Shown: positions 7,881 through 16,111, counted from the first letter of the stretch. The stretch is 64,000 nt of DNA from an uncultured Clostridia bacterium (GCA_946220865.1 CAMJYM010000008.1:1-64000); one strand, 5' to 3'. The notes: generated by a model from the letters alone, not told the origin. Numbers and translations are program-made.

Positions 7881-9881
7881 ATGAGAGAAGAACTTTGGCG
7901 CGCTTCCGCGGAGCGCCGCGAAAAATCGCAGATGATGGCCTTCATGAAGCAGCTGAAAGCCCGGCACGGATTGGAGTTTGAGGATTACCGCGAACTTCAC
8001 GATTGGAGTATTAAAGAACCTGAACTCTTCTGGGACGAGCTCTGGAAGTTCTTTGAGATTAAGACCTCCAAACCCTACGACAAAGTTGTCGACGATCTCC
8101 ACAAATTTCCCGGAGCCGAGTGGTTCCCCGGGGCCATGCTGAACTACACGGAGAATATGCTGCGCGAACGCAAAGGCGATGAACCCGCCCTCATCTTCCG
8201 CGGTGAAGATTCCGAGCGCCGCGTCATTTCCTGGAGCGAACTGCGCTCCCAAGTTTTCCGCATCGCCGAAGCCCTGCGTGCCGAAGGTCTGAAAGCCGGC
8301 GATACTGTGGCCGCCTATATGCCCAACCTCCCCGAAACCGTTATTGCCATGCTCGCCGCAGCCGCAGCCGGCATTGTCTGGTGCTCCTGCGCCACGGATA
8401 TCGGCCCTCAGGCCGCTACGGATCGCCTCGGCCAGGTCGAGCCCAAGGTGCTCTTCACGACCGACGCCTACTACTACAAAGGAAAAACTTTTGACGTCTC
8501 CGCCAAAGCGGCTCAGCTCGCCCAGAATATGCCGAGCGTGAAGCGCGTGGTTTACACCCATTACGCCGGAGATGTAGACGCTGCCGTTGCCGCTACCCCC
8601 CATGCCCTGAGCTGGGAGGCTTTCCTCGAGCGCGGTGATGAGAGTCACTTCCGCTACGAGCAGGTTCCCGCCTCTCATCCGCTGGTCGTCATGTTCTCCT
8701 CCGGGACCACCGGCAAGCCCAAGTGCATGGTGCAGTCGCACGCTGGCCTGCTCATCAATCAGCTGAAAGAAGTCGTTTTGCATCATGACATCAGCGAAAA
8801 AGACCGCATGCTCTACATCACGACCTGCTCCTGGATGATGTGGAACTGGATGCTCTCCGCCCTGGGCGCGGGCTGCTCCCTTGTCCTTTACGACGGCAAC
8901 CCCTCCTGGCCCGAAACGGCGGCCATCTGGAAAATCCTTGAAGAAGAAGCCGTCACCTGCTTTGGCCTCTCTGCTTCGTACATTCACGCCCTCATGGCCG
9001 AAGATTTCGTGCCAAAGGATCATGCCGATCTCAAAGCTCTGCGCTGTATCTCCCAGACCGGCTCAGCCCTCTCTGACGCGGGTTTCCACTTTGTCTATGA
9101 CAAGATCAAAAAAGACCTGCACTTTTCCTCCATTGCCGGTGGGACGGATATCAACGGCTGCTTTAATATCGGCAACCCGCTGAACCCTGTTTACAGCAAT
9201 GAACTGCAGGGCCCGGGCCTGGGCGAAGCCGTCTTTGCCTATAACGACAAGGGCGAGCGCGTTTACGACGAACAGGGCGAACTCGTCTGTGAGCTGCCCA
9301 TTCCAGCCATGCCCCTCTACTTCTGGAACGACCCCGAGGGCAAGCGCTATCACGCGGCTTATTTTGAAGTTTATCCCGGTGTCTGGCGTCACGGCGACTA
9401 CATCGAAATGCACAGCGATACCGGCGGCGTCACCTACTACGGCCGCTCCGACTCCGTTTTGAAACCCTCCGGCGTGCGTATCGGCACCTCTGAAATTTAC
9501 GCCCAGGTCCAGAAAGTCGATGCCGTGCTCGACAGCCTCGCCATCGGCCAGCAGTACCACGACGACCAGCGCGTGCTCCTCTTTGTTCAGATGAAGGAAG
9601 GCCGGAGCCTCAGCCCTGAGATTGCCAAAGAGATTCGCACGACCCTGCGCAAAAACGCTTCGCCGCGCCATGTCCCTGCGGTCATTCTGGAAGTCAGCGA
9701 CATTCCCAGAACCCTGAACGGCAAAATTGTCGAAAGCGCCGTCACCAACATCGTCAATCACCGTAAAGTCACCAATCGCGACGCCCTGCAGAATCCGCAG
9801 AGCCTCGACGAATACGAAACGCTGCTGCCGCTTCTGGAAGATAAAGGCAGCGAAGCCGAGCGCCAGGCTAAGCTTCTCTAA
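7881..9881 (+). CDS. acetoacetate-CoA ligase (acetoacetyl-CoA synthetase, AMP-forming)
   Basis: A 666-residue ANL-superfamily acyl-CoA ligase, full length for acetoacetyl-CoA synthetases and with their N-terminal ACAS-type extension (FWDELWKFFEI, GAEWFPGAMLNYTENML). The ATP-binding P-loop FSSGTTGKPK lies near residue 272 and the catalytic lysine in LNGKIVE near residue 615. YGRSD and GVRIGTSEIY are the hinge region. AAAGGA precedes the start. In the lysine pathway the cleavage enzyme releases free acetoacetate; this enzyme would activate it with ATP to acetoacetyl-CoA, AMP and PPi. It follows kamE after a 64-nt spacer and is probably co-transcribed with it. Confidence 0.9.
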   Translation: MREELWRASAERREKSQMMAFMKQLKARHGLEFEDYRELHDWSIKEPELFWDELWKFFEIKTSKPYDKVVDDLHKFPGAEWFPGAMLNYTENMLRERKGDEPALIFRGEDSERRVISWSELRSQVFRIAEALRAEGLKAGDTVAAYMPNLPETVIAMLAAAAAGIVWCSCATDIGPQAATDRLGQVEPKVLFTTDAYYYKGKTFDVSAKAAQLAQNMPSVKRVVYTHYAGDVDAAVAATPHALSWEAFLERGDESHFRYEQVPASHPLVVMFSSGTTGKPKCMVQSHAGLLINQLKEVVLHHDISEKDRMLYITTCSWMMWNWMLSALGAGCSLVLYDGNPSWPETAAIWKILEEEAVTCFGLSASYIHALMAEDFVPKDHADLKALRCISQTGSALSDAGFHFVYDKIKKDLHFSSIAGGTDINGCFNIGNPLNPVYSNELQGPGLGEAVFAYNDKGERVYDEQGELVCELPIPAMPLYFWNDPEGKRYHAAYFEVYPGVWRHGDYIEMHSDTGGVTYYGRSDSVLKPSGVRIGTSEIYAQVQKVDAVLDSLAIGQQYHDDQRVLLFVQMKEGRSLSPEIAKEIRTTLRKNASPRHVPAVILEVSDIPRTLNGKIVESAVTNIVNHRKVTNRDALQNPQSLDEYETLLPLLEDKGSEAERQAKLL

Positions 9882-10059
9882 GCTAAAGCCGCAGGTACTC
9901 CGGGGAGTGAGCGCTTTCAGTGAGCATTCGCAATCGGTTAAAGCCTGTGGCCCTGGAGCCAAAACCGCGGACCTGACCTGTGGAGAAAACGCTTTCAGCG
10001 ATTATTACTGACGGAAAAAAATATGCGGCAACATTCAATGCCGTTTGCCCGCATCTGAG
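9882..10059. other. spacer downstream of acetoacetate-CoA ligase
   Basis: No gene is seen here. The ligase stop region contains a small echo (CTAAGCTTCT then CTAAGCTAAAG). I see no strong terminator; the next recognisable element is the hppA promoter. Confidence 0.5.
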
Positions 10060-10068
10060 TGCTATAAT
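10060..10068 (+). promoter_or_regulatory. extended -10 promoter of hppA leader
   Basis: TGCTATAAT is a perfect extended -10 element (TATAAT at 10063-10068, preceded by TG). No good -35 is visible at 17 nt, as is common for extended -10 promoters. Transcription would begin near 10075, right at the leader structure. Confidence 0.6.
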
Positions 10069-10074
10069 GGCGCG

Positions 10075-10185
10075 TGATAGGCTTGTGCAGCAGTAATGTA
10101 CCAGCTTCCGCGCCGACCTCAGTGCGGGCGGGACCAGGATGCGCCCTGACGAAAGGCCTATGTAGCTTAGTCGGGCGCATTTTTG
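10075..10185 (+). promoter_or_regulatory. structured leader RNA with terminator/antiterminator upstream of hppA
   Basis: An intrinsic terminator is formed by ATGCGCCCTGAC (10139-10150) and GTCGGGCGCAT (10170-10180), followed by TTTTT. It lies about 100 nt before the hppA start, where it would abort the message. Two competing pairings exist: AUAGGCUU at the RNA 5' end (10077-10084) with AGGCCUAU in the terminator loop (10154-10161), and GGGCG (10126-10130) with CGCCC (10142-10146), which would capture the terminator 5' arm. The layout is that of a transcriptional riboswitch or other attenuator. I cannot assign a known class; fluoride and Na+ classes are reasonable to test because both associate with pyrophosphatase or ion-transport genes. 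Confidence 0.6.
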
Positions 10186-10283
10186 TGTGAGTCGGTCGTG
10201 CTGCAACTGTACAAACCGCCTTGTTTTTTCCACCAGCTCGGCAGAAAAGCCGAAGCTAATCAGTAGAATAGGATGATGTATCA

Positions 10284-12401
10284 ATGAGTACCATGATTCT
10301 CTTCGGCGTCGTGGCCCTGACCCTGCTTTATGTGGTTTCAGAGGTCCTGTCCATCAAGAAGATGGACGAAGGAACGCCCGAAATGAAAGAACTTGCCGGG
10401 ATAATCCGTTCCGGGGCTGATGCCTTTCTCAAAACGGAATATAAAATGATCACCCTGGTTGTGATTATTCTGGCCCTGGTCTTTTCCTGCTTTATCGAGC
10501 GCTGGAGCGGACTTAGCTTTCTCTTAGGCGCAACGATGAGTAGCTGCGCCTGCATCCTTGGCATGATCAGCGCGACCTATGCCAACGTGCGGACCTCCAA
10601 TGCCGCCAGAACCACCCTGAATATCGGCGAAACAGTGCGCGTCGCCATGCGCGGCGGCAGCATCAGCGGCCTTTCCGTTCAGGCCTTTGGTCTGTTCGGC
10701 GTGCTTCTGCTCTTTGTCATTCGCGGCGGCGTCGATCCCGAAGCCACCAGCAGCGGCCTTCTTGTCAGCCTGCCCTGCAACCCCGACCTCATGATCATTG
10801 CGACCTACTCGCTCGGCTGCTCCGTGGTTGCTATGTTTAACCGTGTGGCCGGTGGAAACTACACCAAGGCCGCCGATATCTCTTCCGATATTCTGGCTAA
10901 AATCCGCCACGATCTTCCTGAAGATGACAGCCGCGTCCCCAACGTCATCGCAGACTTCATCGGCGACAACGTCAACGATATCGCCGGCAACTGCAGCGAC
11001 CTGCTGGAAAGCTTCGTCGCGACCATTTCCGCCAGTTTCATGATCGCCGTGGGCATCTATCGCGGAAACGAGGCTCTCATCCCCTTTGAGACCTTCAACG
11101 CCACCATTCTTTTCCCCATCCTGCTCGCAGGTGGCGGCCTTCTCAGCTGCCTCATCGGCATGTTTGTCGGCACTCACCGCAAACTCAGCAACAATCCTTC
11201 CCGTGACCTCGACATGGCGAACTGGATTTCTTCCGGCCTGACGATCCTCTTCGGTCTCTGTTCCTCTTATTTTGTTTTCAATAACGTAAAACTCTACGAC
11301 AGCTTCAAGATCGGCTGGCTCAGTCCCTGGATTTCTGCCGTTTTAGGCATTCTCAGCGGCGTCGCCATCGGCGTGATCACCGAGTACTATACGAGCACCG
11401 ATTTCAAGCCGACGCGCGAACTTGCCCGCATCGCTCCCGAAGGCGATGCCTTTATCGTCACCAAGGGCGACGCCATCGGCTCTCGCTCCTGCCTCCTGCC
11501 CATCGTCGTCATCGGCGTGGCGCTCTTCATTTCCGGCAAACTCTGCGGAACTTACGGCCTGGCCGTTTCCGCTCTGGGCATGCTCTCCTTCGTCGGCGCA
11601 ACCGTCTCCATTGACGCCTTTGGCCCGATCTCCGATAACGCGGGCGGCATCGCCGAATCCGCTCATCTGCCTGCCGAAGTGCGCGTGATTACCGATAAGC
11701 TCGACGCTGTCGGCAATACGACCGCTGCTATCGGCAAAGGCTTCGCCATCGGTTCCGCCGCCTTCGCCACCGTCTCCCTGATCGTGGCTTATGTCGGCAG
11801 CTACACCCCGCTGGGAGCTGAACCCGTCCTGAACTTCGCCTCCTTCGTCGTCATTGCCGGCGGCATTATCGGCGGCGCTCTGATCGAATACTTCTGCGCC
11901 ATTCTCACCGACAATACCATTGAATCTGCCAAGCTGATGGCCGATGAAGGCGACAAACAGATGTCTGTCCCCGGCGTACTCGAAGGCACCAAACACGCCG
12001 ATTACAACACGATGATCACCCTCGCAGCCCAGCAGGCCCTCAAGAAAATGCTGGCCCCCTCGCTGCTGGCCCTGACCATCCCGCTCATCGGCGGCATTCT
12101 CTTCGGTGTCGAATTTGTCGGCGGCCTCCTTCTCGGCGCGACCATCGTCGCCATTCCGCGGGCTATCTTCATGGGTAACTCCGGCGGCGCCTTCGACAAT
12201 GCCAAGAAGTATATTGAATCTGGTGAACTCGAAGGCTACGGCAAAGGCAGCCCTGCGCACAAAGCCTCCGTGACCGGCGATACCATCGGCGACACCCGCA
12301 AAGACGTCGTGGGCGTGGCGCTCGACATTTTCATCAAAATGATGTCGACCGTCGCCAACACCCTCGCCCCGATCTTCGCCCGCATCAGCCTGATGAAATA
12401 A
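10284..12401 (+). CDS. hppA: K+-dependent membrane-bound pyrophosphatase (ion pump)
   Basis: A 705-residue integral membrane protein with about 16 hydrophobic segments. It hydrolyses PPi and pumps Na+ or H+. Family motifs are visible but divergent: GGNYTKAADISSDILAK and PEDDSRVPNVIADFIGDNV in the first catalytic loop, then NAGGIAE, and near the C-terminus GDTIGDTRKDVVG. GNTTAA (residues 477-482) has alanine at the position where K+-independent enzymes carry lysine, so I predict K+ dependence and possibly Na+ transport. AGGATG precedes the ATG. It follows a PPi-producing ligase gene and a regulatory leader. Confidence 0.93.
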   Translation: MSTMILFGVVALTLLYVVSEVLSIKKMDEGTPEMKELAGIIRSGADAFLKTEYKMITLVVIILALVFSCFIERWSGLSFLLGATMSSCACILGMISATYANVRTSNAARTTLNIGETVRVAMRGGSISGLSVQAFGLFGVLLLFVIRGGVDPEATSSGLLVSLPCNPDLMIIATYSLGCSVVAMFNRVAGGNYTKAADISSDILAKIRHDLPEDDSRVPNVIADFIGDNVNDIAGNCSDLLESFVATISASFMIAVGIYRGNEALIPFETFNATILFPILLAGGGLLSCLIGMFVGTHRKLSNNPSRDLDMANWISSGLTILFGLCSSYFVFNNVKLYDSFKIGWLSPWISAVLGILSGVAIGVITEYYTSTDFKPTRELARIAPEGDAFIVTKGDAIGSRSCLLPIVVIGVALFISGKLCGTYGLAVSALGMLSFVGATVSIDAFGPISDNAGGIAESAHLPAEVRVITDKLDAVGNTTAAIGKGFAIGSAAFATVSLIVAYVGSYTPLGAEPVLNFASFVVIAGGIIGGALIEYFCAILTDNTIESAKLMADEGDKQMSVPGVLEGTKHADYNTMITLAAQQALKKMLAPSLLALTIPLIGGILFGVEFVGGLLLGATIVAIPRAIFMGNSGGAFDNAKKYIESGELEGYGKGSPAHKASVTGDTIGDTRKDVVGVALDIFIKMMSTVANTLAPIFARISLMK

Positions 12402-12502
12402 ACATCGGCGGCGCAACTCAGGCCTGAGTTGCGTTTGCTACCGGCCTGACTTTCGCCTGATGAAATAAGGCTCACCCGGCTGACTCTGGCCTGATAAAAT
12501 AA
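12387..12502 (+). repeat. three copies of the hppA 3' end
   Basis: The last codons and stop of hppA (AGCCTGATGAAATAA, 12387-12401) recur as CGCCTGATGAAATAA (12454-12468) and GGCCTGATAAAATAA (12488-12502). Confidence 0.8.
12412..12433 (+). terminator. palindrome after hppA
   Basis: A perfect 22-nt palindrome (CGCAACTCAGG and its complement) begins 10 nt after the hppA stop and is followed by TTTGCT. It is probably the first terminator of the hppA transcript, with a modest T run. Confidence 0.5.
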
Positions 12503-12543
12503 GGCCGCCTCCAGACCGAAAGCCTCAAGCTTCACAGCACAAC

Positions 12544-12626
12544 AAAGGGAGCTGTCTCCAAAATGCTTTGTACCCCTTTCCTCTGAAAAAACAGAGAAAG
12601 GCGTACAACGCGGAGATGGCTCCCTT
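12544..12626. terminator. long bidirectional terminator between hppA and the PLP lyase
   Basis: An outer stem pairs AAAGGGAGC with GCTCCCTTT. An inner stem pairs TTGTAC/GTACAA and CCTTTCCTCTG/CAGAGAAAGG around a GAAAAAAC loop. It ends in T runs on both strands, placed between convergent genes. Confidence 0.75.
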
Positions 12627-12629
12627 TTT

Positions 12630-12750
12630 ACATGACGTTGAGTTTTCGCACTTAGTCCTGGTCGCTCTGTCTTTGCCACTCAGTCCTGCTCACACAGCCC
12701 TGGTAATACATCCTTCGTCGCTCAGCCCTGGTCGCTCAATCCTTGTTCGG
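12630..12750 (-). repeat. degenerate repeats copying the PLP lyase stop region
   Basis: Read on the minus strand, AAGGATTGAGCGACC at the lyase stop is followed by repeated variants such as AGGGCTGAGCGACGA, AGGGCTGTGTGAGC and AGGACTGAGTGGC, about six in 100 nt. Confidence 0.65.
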
Positions 12751-14373
12751 ATAAGGCTCCAGGAAGGCGTGGAAGTGACGCATGGGCAGATTTCGGCCCC
12801 AGGTAATGCGCATGTTCGGGATGTTTTCGCGATCTTCATAGAGCGCTTTTACCGCCGCGATCACGTAATCCAGGTGCTCTCTGGAGAGCTGGCTTCGGTT
12901 GATGCAGAGGCGCACGACATTGCAGATTTCCGCCTGCTGTTCGGGCGTCTTGAGATCGTATTCCATGGAAAAATCTCCCAGTTCCGCCACACGGACGCCA
13001 TAGCGGCGAATCATTTCCAGCGAAAAGCCCTGGCCCGCAAATTTTTCGTGCGAGCGTTTGCCGTCAAAAAATTCATCCATATGGATATAGACGGCGTGGC
13101 CTCCGGCGGGCAGGACAACGCCCTTGACGCCTGCCCTGTACAGACTTTCGGCGAGATACTCGCACTGGCGCACGCGTTCATCCTGATAATCGAAGCGGCA
13201 CTCTTCATAGAGTCCGGCAGCCAGGGCCATAATATCGTGACCGGACATGCCGCCGTAAGAATCGTTGCCATAGCAGGAAATCTGTTTGACCTTGATGAGG
13301 ACACCGACGTCTGTCTTCACGCTGCCATCCGGATTGAAGTCAGAGAACTTCCGCCAGAAGCGCCCACGATCGCGGAAGGCCAGCATACCGCCCATATTGC
13401 AATGGCCGTTCTTCTTGGCGGACATGGTGAAGCCATCGCAATACGAGAACATTTCTGTGGCGATCTCAGCGATGGATTTATCGGCGTAGCCCTCTTCATT
13501 CATTTTGATGAAGTAGCAGTCCTCGGCCCAGCGGGCGACATCGAACATAAAAGGAATATCATATTTCTCGGCCACCTTCGCTGTTTCGCGGATGGATCTC
13601 ATGGAAACAGCCTGCCCGCAGACGGTGTTATTGGTGATCGTCGTGTAAATAAGCGGGACATTCTCGGGGCCGACCTTCTCAATGAGTTCGACAAGCTTCG
13701 GGATGTCCATATCGCCCTTGAAAGGATTCTTCTCATAATGGCCGCCCTCCGGCACTTCCCAGAGCAGTTCCTGATGATAGAGATTGCGGGGAATCGATCC
13801 CATCTGCTTGATATTGCCTTCGGTGGTATCGAAATGGCCATTGGAAGGGATGGTGTAGACCTTGCCTGGCGTGCGCTTATTGAGAATATTGCGCACGATC
13901 TCGAAGAGCACAGATTCAGCCGCACGTCCCTGCTGGAGAATAAAGGTATTGGGCCTTTCCATCTGAGCCGCGCCTCCATTGAACAGGCCGCCATCCTCCT
14001 CATGCAGATAAAGCCTGTCCATGAGCAGGTCGATGTCCTGGCAGTCCGTGCGGAGCAGGTCGAGGCCCCGATGCCAGTTCTTCTCCCCTCCGCGTTCAAA
14101 AATATCGCGGAAAGCATCGAGCAGCACATAATAGCCCTTGTTTCGACCATAGGACTCATCGCCCAGGAAGAGCGAAGACCACTGCTGGTCGGTCATGGCC
14201 GTCGTACCCGAGTCCGAGAGCATATCGACCGTCAGCAGCCCTGCCGGGAAAGCAAATTCATTATAGTGCGTCGCTTTAAGGGCGCGTTCACGCTGTTCCA
14301 GCGTCACACGGGGAATATTGCGCTTCACATAGCTGAGTGAACGTGGCGTTGGGACATTTAAGGGATATTCCAT
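12736..14373 (-). CDS. tryptophanase / tyrosine phenol-lyase family PLP lyase
   Basis: A 545-residue beta-eliminating lyase, longer than classical tryptophanase (about 470) or tyrosine phenol-lyase (about 456). The family produces pyruvate and ammonia plus indole or phenol from the aromatic amino acid. PLP-site features are visible: GRAAESVLFE, NGHFDTTEGNI, YTTITNNTVCGQ, FDVARWAED and the Schiff-base lysine in MSAKKNGHCNMGG. The ATG at 14373 has TTGGAGG 8 nt upstream. It is monocistronic and convergent with hppA. I cannot separate the two substrate specificities from the sequence alone. The family is K+-activated, in line with other K+-linked genes here. Confidence 0.85.
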   Translation of the reverse strand: MEYPLNVPTPRSLSYVKRNIPRVTLEQRERALKATHYNEFAFPAGLLTVDMLSDSGTTAMTDQQWSSLFLGDESYGRNKGYYVLLDAFRDIFERGGEKNWHRGLDLLRTDCQDIDLLMDRLYLHEEDGGLFNGGAAQMERPNTFILQQGRAAESVLFEIVRNILNKRTPGKVYTIPSNGHFDTTEGNIKQMGSIPRNLYHQELLWEVPEGGHYEKNPFKGDMDIPKLVELIEKVGPENVPLIYTTITNNTVCGQAVSMRSIRETAKVAEKYDIPFMFDVARWAEDCYFIKMNEEGYADKSIAEIATEMFSYCDGFTMSAKKNGHCNMGGMLAFRDRGRFWRKFSDFNPDGSVKTDVGVLIKVKQISCYGNDSYGGMSGHDIMALAAGLYEECRFDYQDERVRQCEYLAESLYRAGVKGVVLPAGGHAVYIHMDEFFDGKRSHEKFAGQGFSLEMIRRYGVRVAELGDFSMEYDLKTPEQQAEICNVVRLCINRSQLSREHLDYVIAAVKALYEDRENIPNMRITWGRNLPMRHFHAFLEPYPNKD

Positions 14374-14423
14374 CTTGAGCCTCCAAAAAGAATATGCTGC
14401 TGAGCAGGTTGAAATAGACTAAT

Positions 14424-14468
14424 ATCACGATCGTAAAACAATAGATCGACATCACGATCATAAAACAA
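14424..14468. repeat. 18-nt direct repeat upstream of the PLP lyase
   Basis: ATCACGATCGTAAAACAA (14424-14441) and ATCACGATCATAAAACAA (14451-14468) differ at one base and are spaced 27 nt apart, 50-95 nt upstream of the lyase start. They may be paired operator sites or another local duplication. Confidence 0.6.
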
Positions 14469-14522
14469 AGGAAAACAAGAAGCAAAAGCCTATGCAAAGC
14501 AAAAGCAAACGCGGACAAAGAT

Positions 14523-14837
14523 TCAGAGCAAATCCTTCCAGTTTCTTCTTGCATAGATCAGGCGATACAGCTGCACTGTTTTCTTTTGTTCAAAAACTTT
14601 GTAAAAGAGCAAATAATTTTTTATCTGGCAACTTCGGTAACCGGCCTGCCTTAATGGTTCGTCCCGCAAAAGCTCAAAACGCTCTGGCATGACTTCAAGC
14701 CCCCGCACAACGGTTTCGACCTCATCAAGAAAAGAAGCAGCGGCGGCAGGTGCTTTCAGCTCATGAATCATATAGGCGAGAATTGCCTGAAGATCCTGAT
14801 GGCTGTGTCGGCTGACCAGGACTTTATAGTGTTTCAT
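14523..14837 (-). CDS. RelE/ParE-type toxin
   Basis: A 104-residue protein starting at the ATG at 14837 (MKHYKVLVSRHSHQDL), which overlaps the antitoxin stop by 14 nt; an AGGA lies about 11 nt upstream. The pattern of an N-terminal beta strand, helices with QAILAYMIHEL and FLDEVETVV, then GYRSCQIKNYLLFYKVFEQ and LYRLIYARRNWKDLL is typical of the RelE/ParE plasmid-stabilisation fold. RelE types cleave mRNA on the ribosome and ParE types poison gyrase; RRNWKDLL at the end resembles the ParE/YoeB-like group. The longer frame upstream lies within the antitoxin gene. Confidence 0.85.
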   Translation of the reverse strand: MKHYKVLVSRHSHQDLQAILAYMIHELKAPAAAASFLDEVETVVRGLEVMPERFELLRDEPLRQAGYRSCQIKNYLLFYKVFEQKKTVQLYRLIYARRNWKDLL

Positions 14838-15105
14838 CTGCCATTTCCTGCCGCAGCTGCCCCAGCGACGCGTCAAAGCTCATCACACGCCCTGCCTTAA
14901 AGTCATCTTCGGCCTCGCTCAGCAGGCGATACAGCTCGTCCTTTTGTATAAGCTGGTCATATAAATCTACACTCATGACCGCAAGATCCCCGCGGCCGTT
15001 CTTGGTGATAAACACAGGTTCCTGCGTGTTATTACAAAAGGATGATATTTCATTGTAGCGATTTCTCAGATCGGTGCTGGAATGGATTTTGGGCATCTCG
15101 CTCAC
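14824..15105 (-). CDS. Phd/YefM-type antitoxin
   Basis: A 93-residue acidic protein. The N-terminal half (SSTDLRNRYNEISSFCNNTQEPVFITKNGRGDLAVMSVDLYDQ) has the Phd/YefM fold: a DNA-binding N-terminus, then a strand-turn with KNGRGDLAVMS. The C-terminal tail would wrap the toxin. It comes first in the operon and overlaps the toxin gene, the classic arrangement in which the antitoxin autoregulates the promoter. Confidence 0.85.
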   Translation of the reverse strand: MSEMPKIHSSTDLRNRYNEISSFCNNTQEPVFITKNGRGDLAVMSVDLYDQLIQKDELYRLLSEAEDDFKAGRVMSFDASLGQLRQEMADETL

Positions 15106-15469
15106 CCCCTGTTCAGATTTTCGCGGTCAGGCGTATAGCATGTGGGTGTACCTGACAATGTAACATTTTTCTTTTGTTATCAGTTCTTCTCTAGAGAAAT
15201 TATAACATTATTTCTTTATCAAATTGAGGTTGAACAATCTTCTTACTAAGTTCATTATATAGTAGATCAATCCCCTGACACTTGTTCCTGTATATTCCTA
15301 CCGTAACGTGGCAAGCACGGCATGGTCTTTGCGTTGCTTGTGCGACTTAAATGAGACTTGAACTGGCTTGAACACGACTCAGATCTGGTTCGAATCCTTG
15401 AATATAAGAAAAGCGCCGCGCCGCAAGTTTCATTCCATTGATTTGTTAAAGAGAAGGAATCTGTGAAGG
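15106..15469. other. divergent spacer between antitoxin and lipoprotein genes
   Basis: This 364-nt region is AT-rich in its first half (probable antitoxin promoter on the minus strand) and contains loosely repeated segments such as GGCAAGCACGG/TTGCTTGTGC. A GGTTCGAATCC string near 15388 resembles a tRNA T-loop, but no acceptor or T-stem pairs with it. No gene is seen. Confidence 0.5.
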
Positions 15470-16111
15470 ATGAACTATATATTAAGATTGAAGAGATTTC
15501 TGCTTCTTAGCCTGCTTCTTAGCTTGCTCAGCCTGTCATTAAGTGCTTGCTCAGGTGGGGCTGAAAAAAAGGGTGAACAAATCCTGCAAACATGTGGCTA
15601 CAGTCCTTTCGAGGTATCTGCAGACAGTTTAGGGACGAGTGCACAGGGGACTATCATCCTCTATGAAAAAGACAAAGATTTGCTGGGAATAAGGATTGTA
15701 TCGACGGTTTGTATAGATCCAAAAGATTGGGGCGGGGTGGCTTTTTACCTGCCAATAGGTTCAACCCTGGAGCATGTTTTATGTACATACCCGGAAAATG
15801 GCGAAGTGCAGGAACTTGATCAAGTAGCCGTGTGGAAAAGCGATAATTCACAGGGAGACTTTAATGTGATGCTTGAAATTGATCGACATCACGATCAGAA
15901 AGCTAGAGGTGGCGGCAAGGGCACTGTCGTCATCGAAGCCGCCTGCCGAAATGAAACTGAAGGTTCAGACTTTCCCGCTTCCCTTAAATTTGCCGTTGAC
16001 TGCGGAGCCAGCTTTGAAAAAGGGCAGTCGATCATGGGTTTAGCTCATCGTGAGATCGTCGTGGATATAAAGAGAACGGAAAAACCCCACCCAGCACAAA
16101 GCAAACCTTAA
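15470..16111 (+). CDS. hypothetical lipoprotein
   Basis: A 213-residue protein with a strongly hydrophobic N-terminus and a lipobox ending LSAC (Cys27), then SGGAEKKGEQ, so it should be lipid-anchored outside the membrane. The mature part is mostly beta-like with no motif I recognise: FYLPIGSTLEHVLCTYPENG, VMLEIDRHH, GTVVIEAACRNE. GAAGG lies close before the ATG. It is monocistronic and ends before a clear terminator. Function is unknown. Confidence 0.75.
   Translation: MNYILRLKRFLLLSLLLSLLSLSLSACSGGAEKKGEQILQTCGYSPFEVSADSLGTSAQGTIILYEKDKDLLGIRIVSTVCIDPKDWGGVAFYLPIGSTLEHVLCTYPENGEVQELDQVAVWKSDNSQGDFNVMLEIDRHHDQKARGGGKGTVVIEAACRNETEGSDFPASLKFAVDCGASFEKGQSIMGLAHREIVVDIKRTEKPHPAQSKP

Noticed and set aside
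10075..10164. Definite fluoride riboswitch call for the hppA leader
   Set aside because: A loop-to-3'-end pairing resembles that class, but the central region is too long and the 3' conserved UACNG-like end is absent, so I report it only as an unclassified attenuator.
12568..14340. 590-codon plus-strand frame opposite the PLP lyase
   Set aside because: It starts inside the terminator hairpin and is a shadow of the conserved lyase gene.
15380..15400. GGTTCGAATCC, a tRNA T-loop-like string
   Set aside because: The flanking bases do not form a T-stem and no acceptor or anticodon arm can be built upstream.
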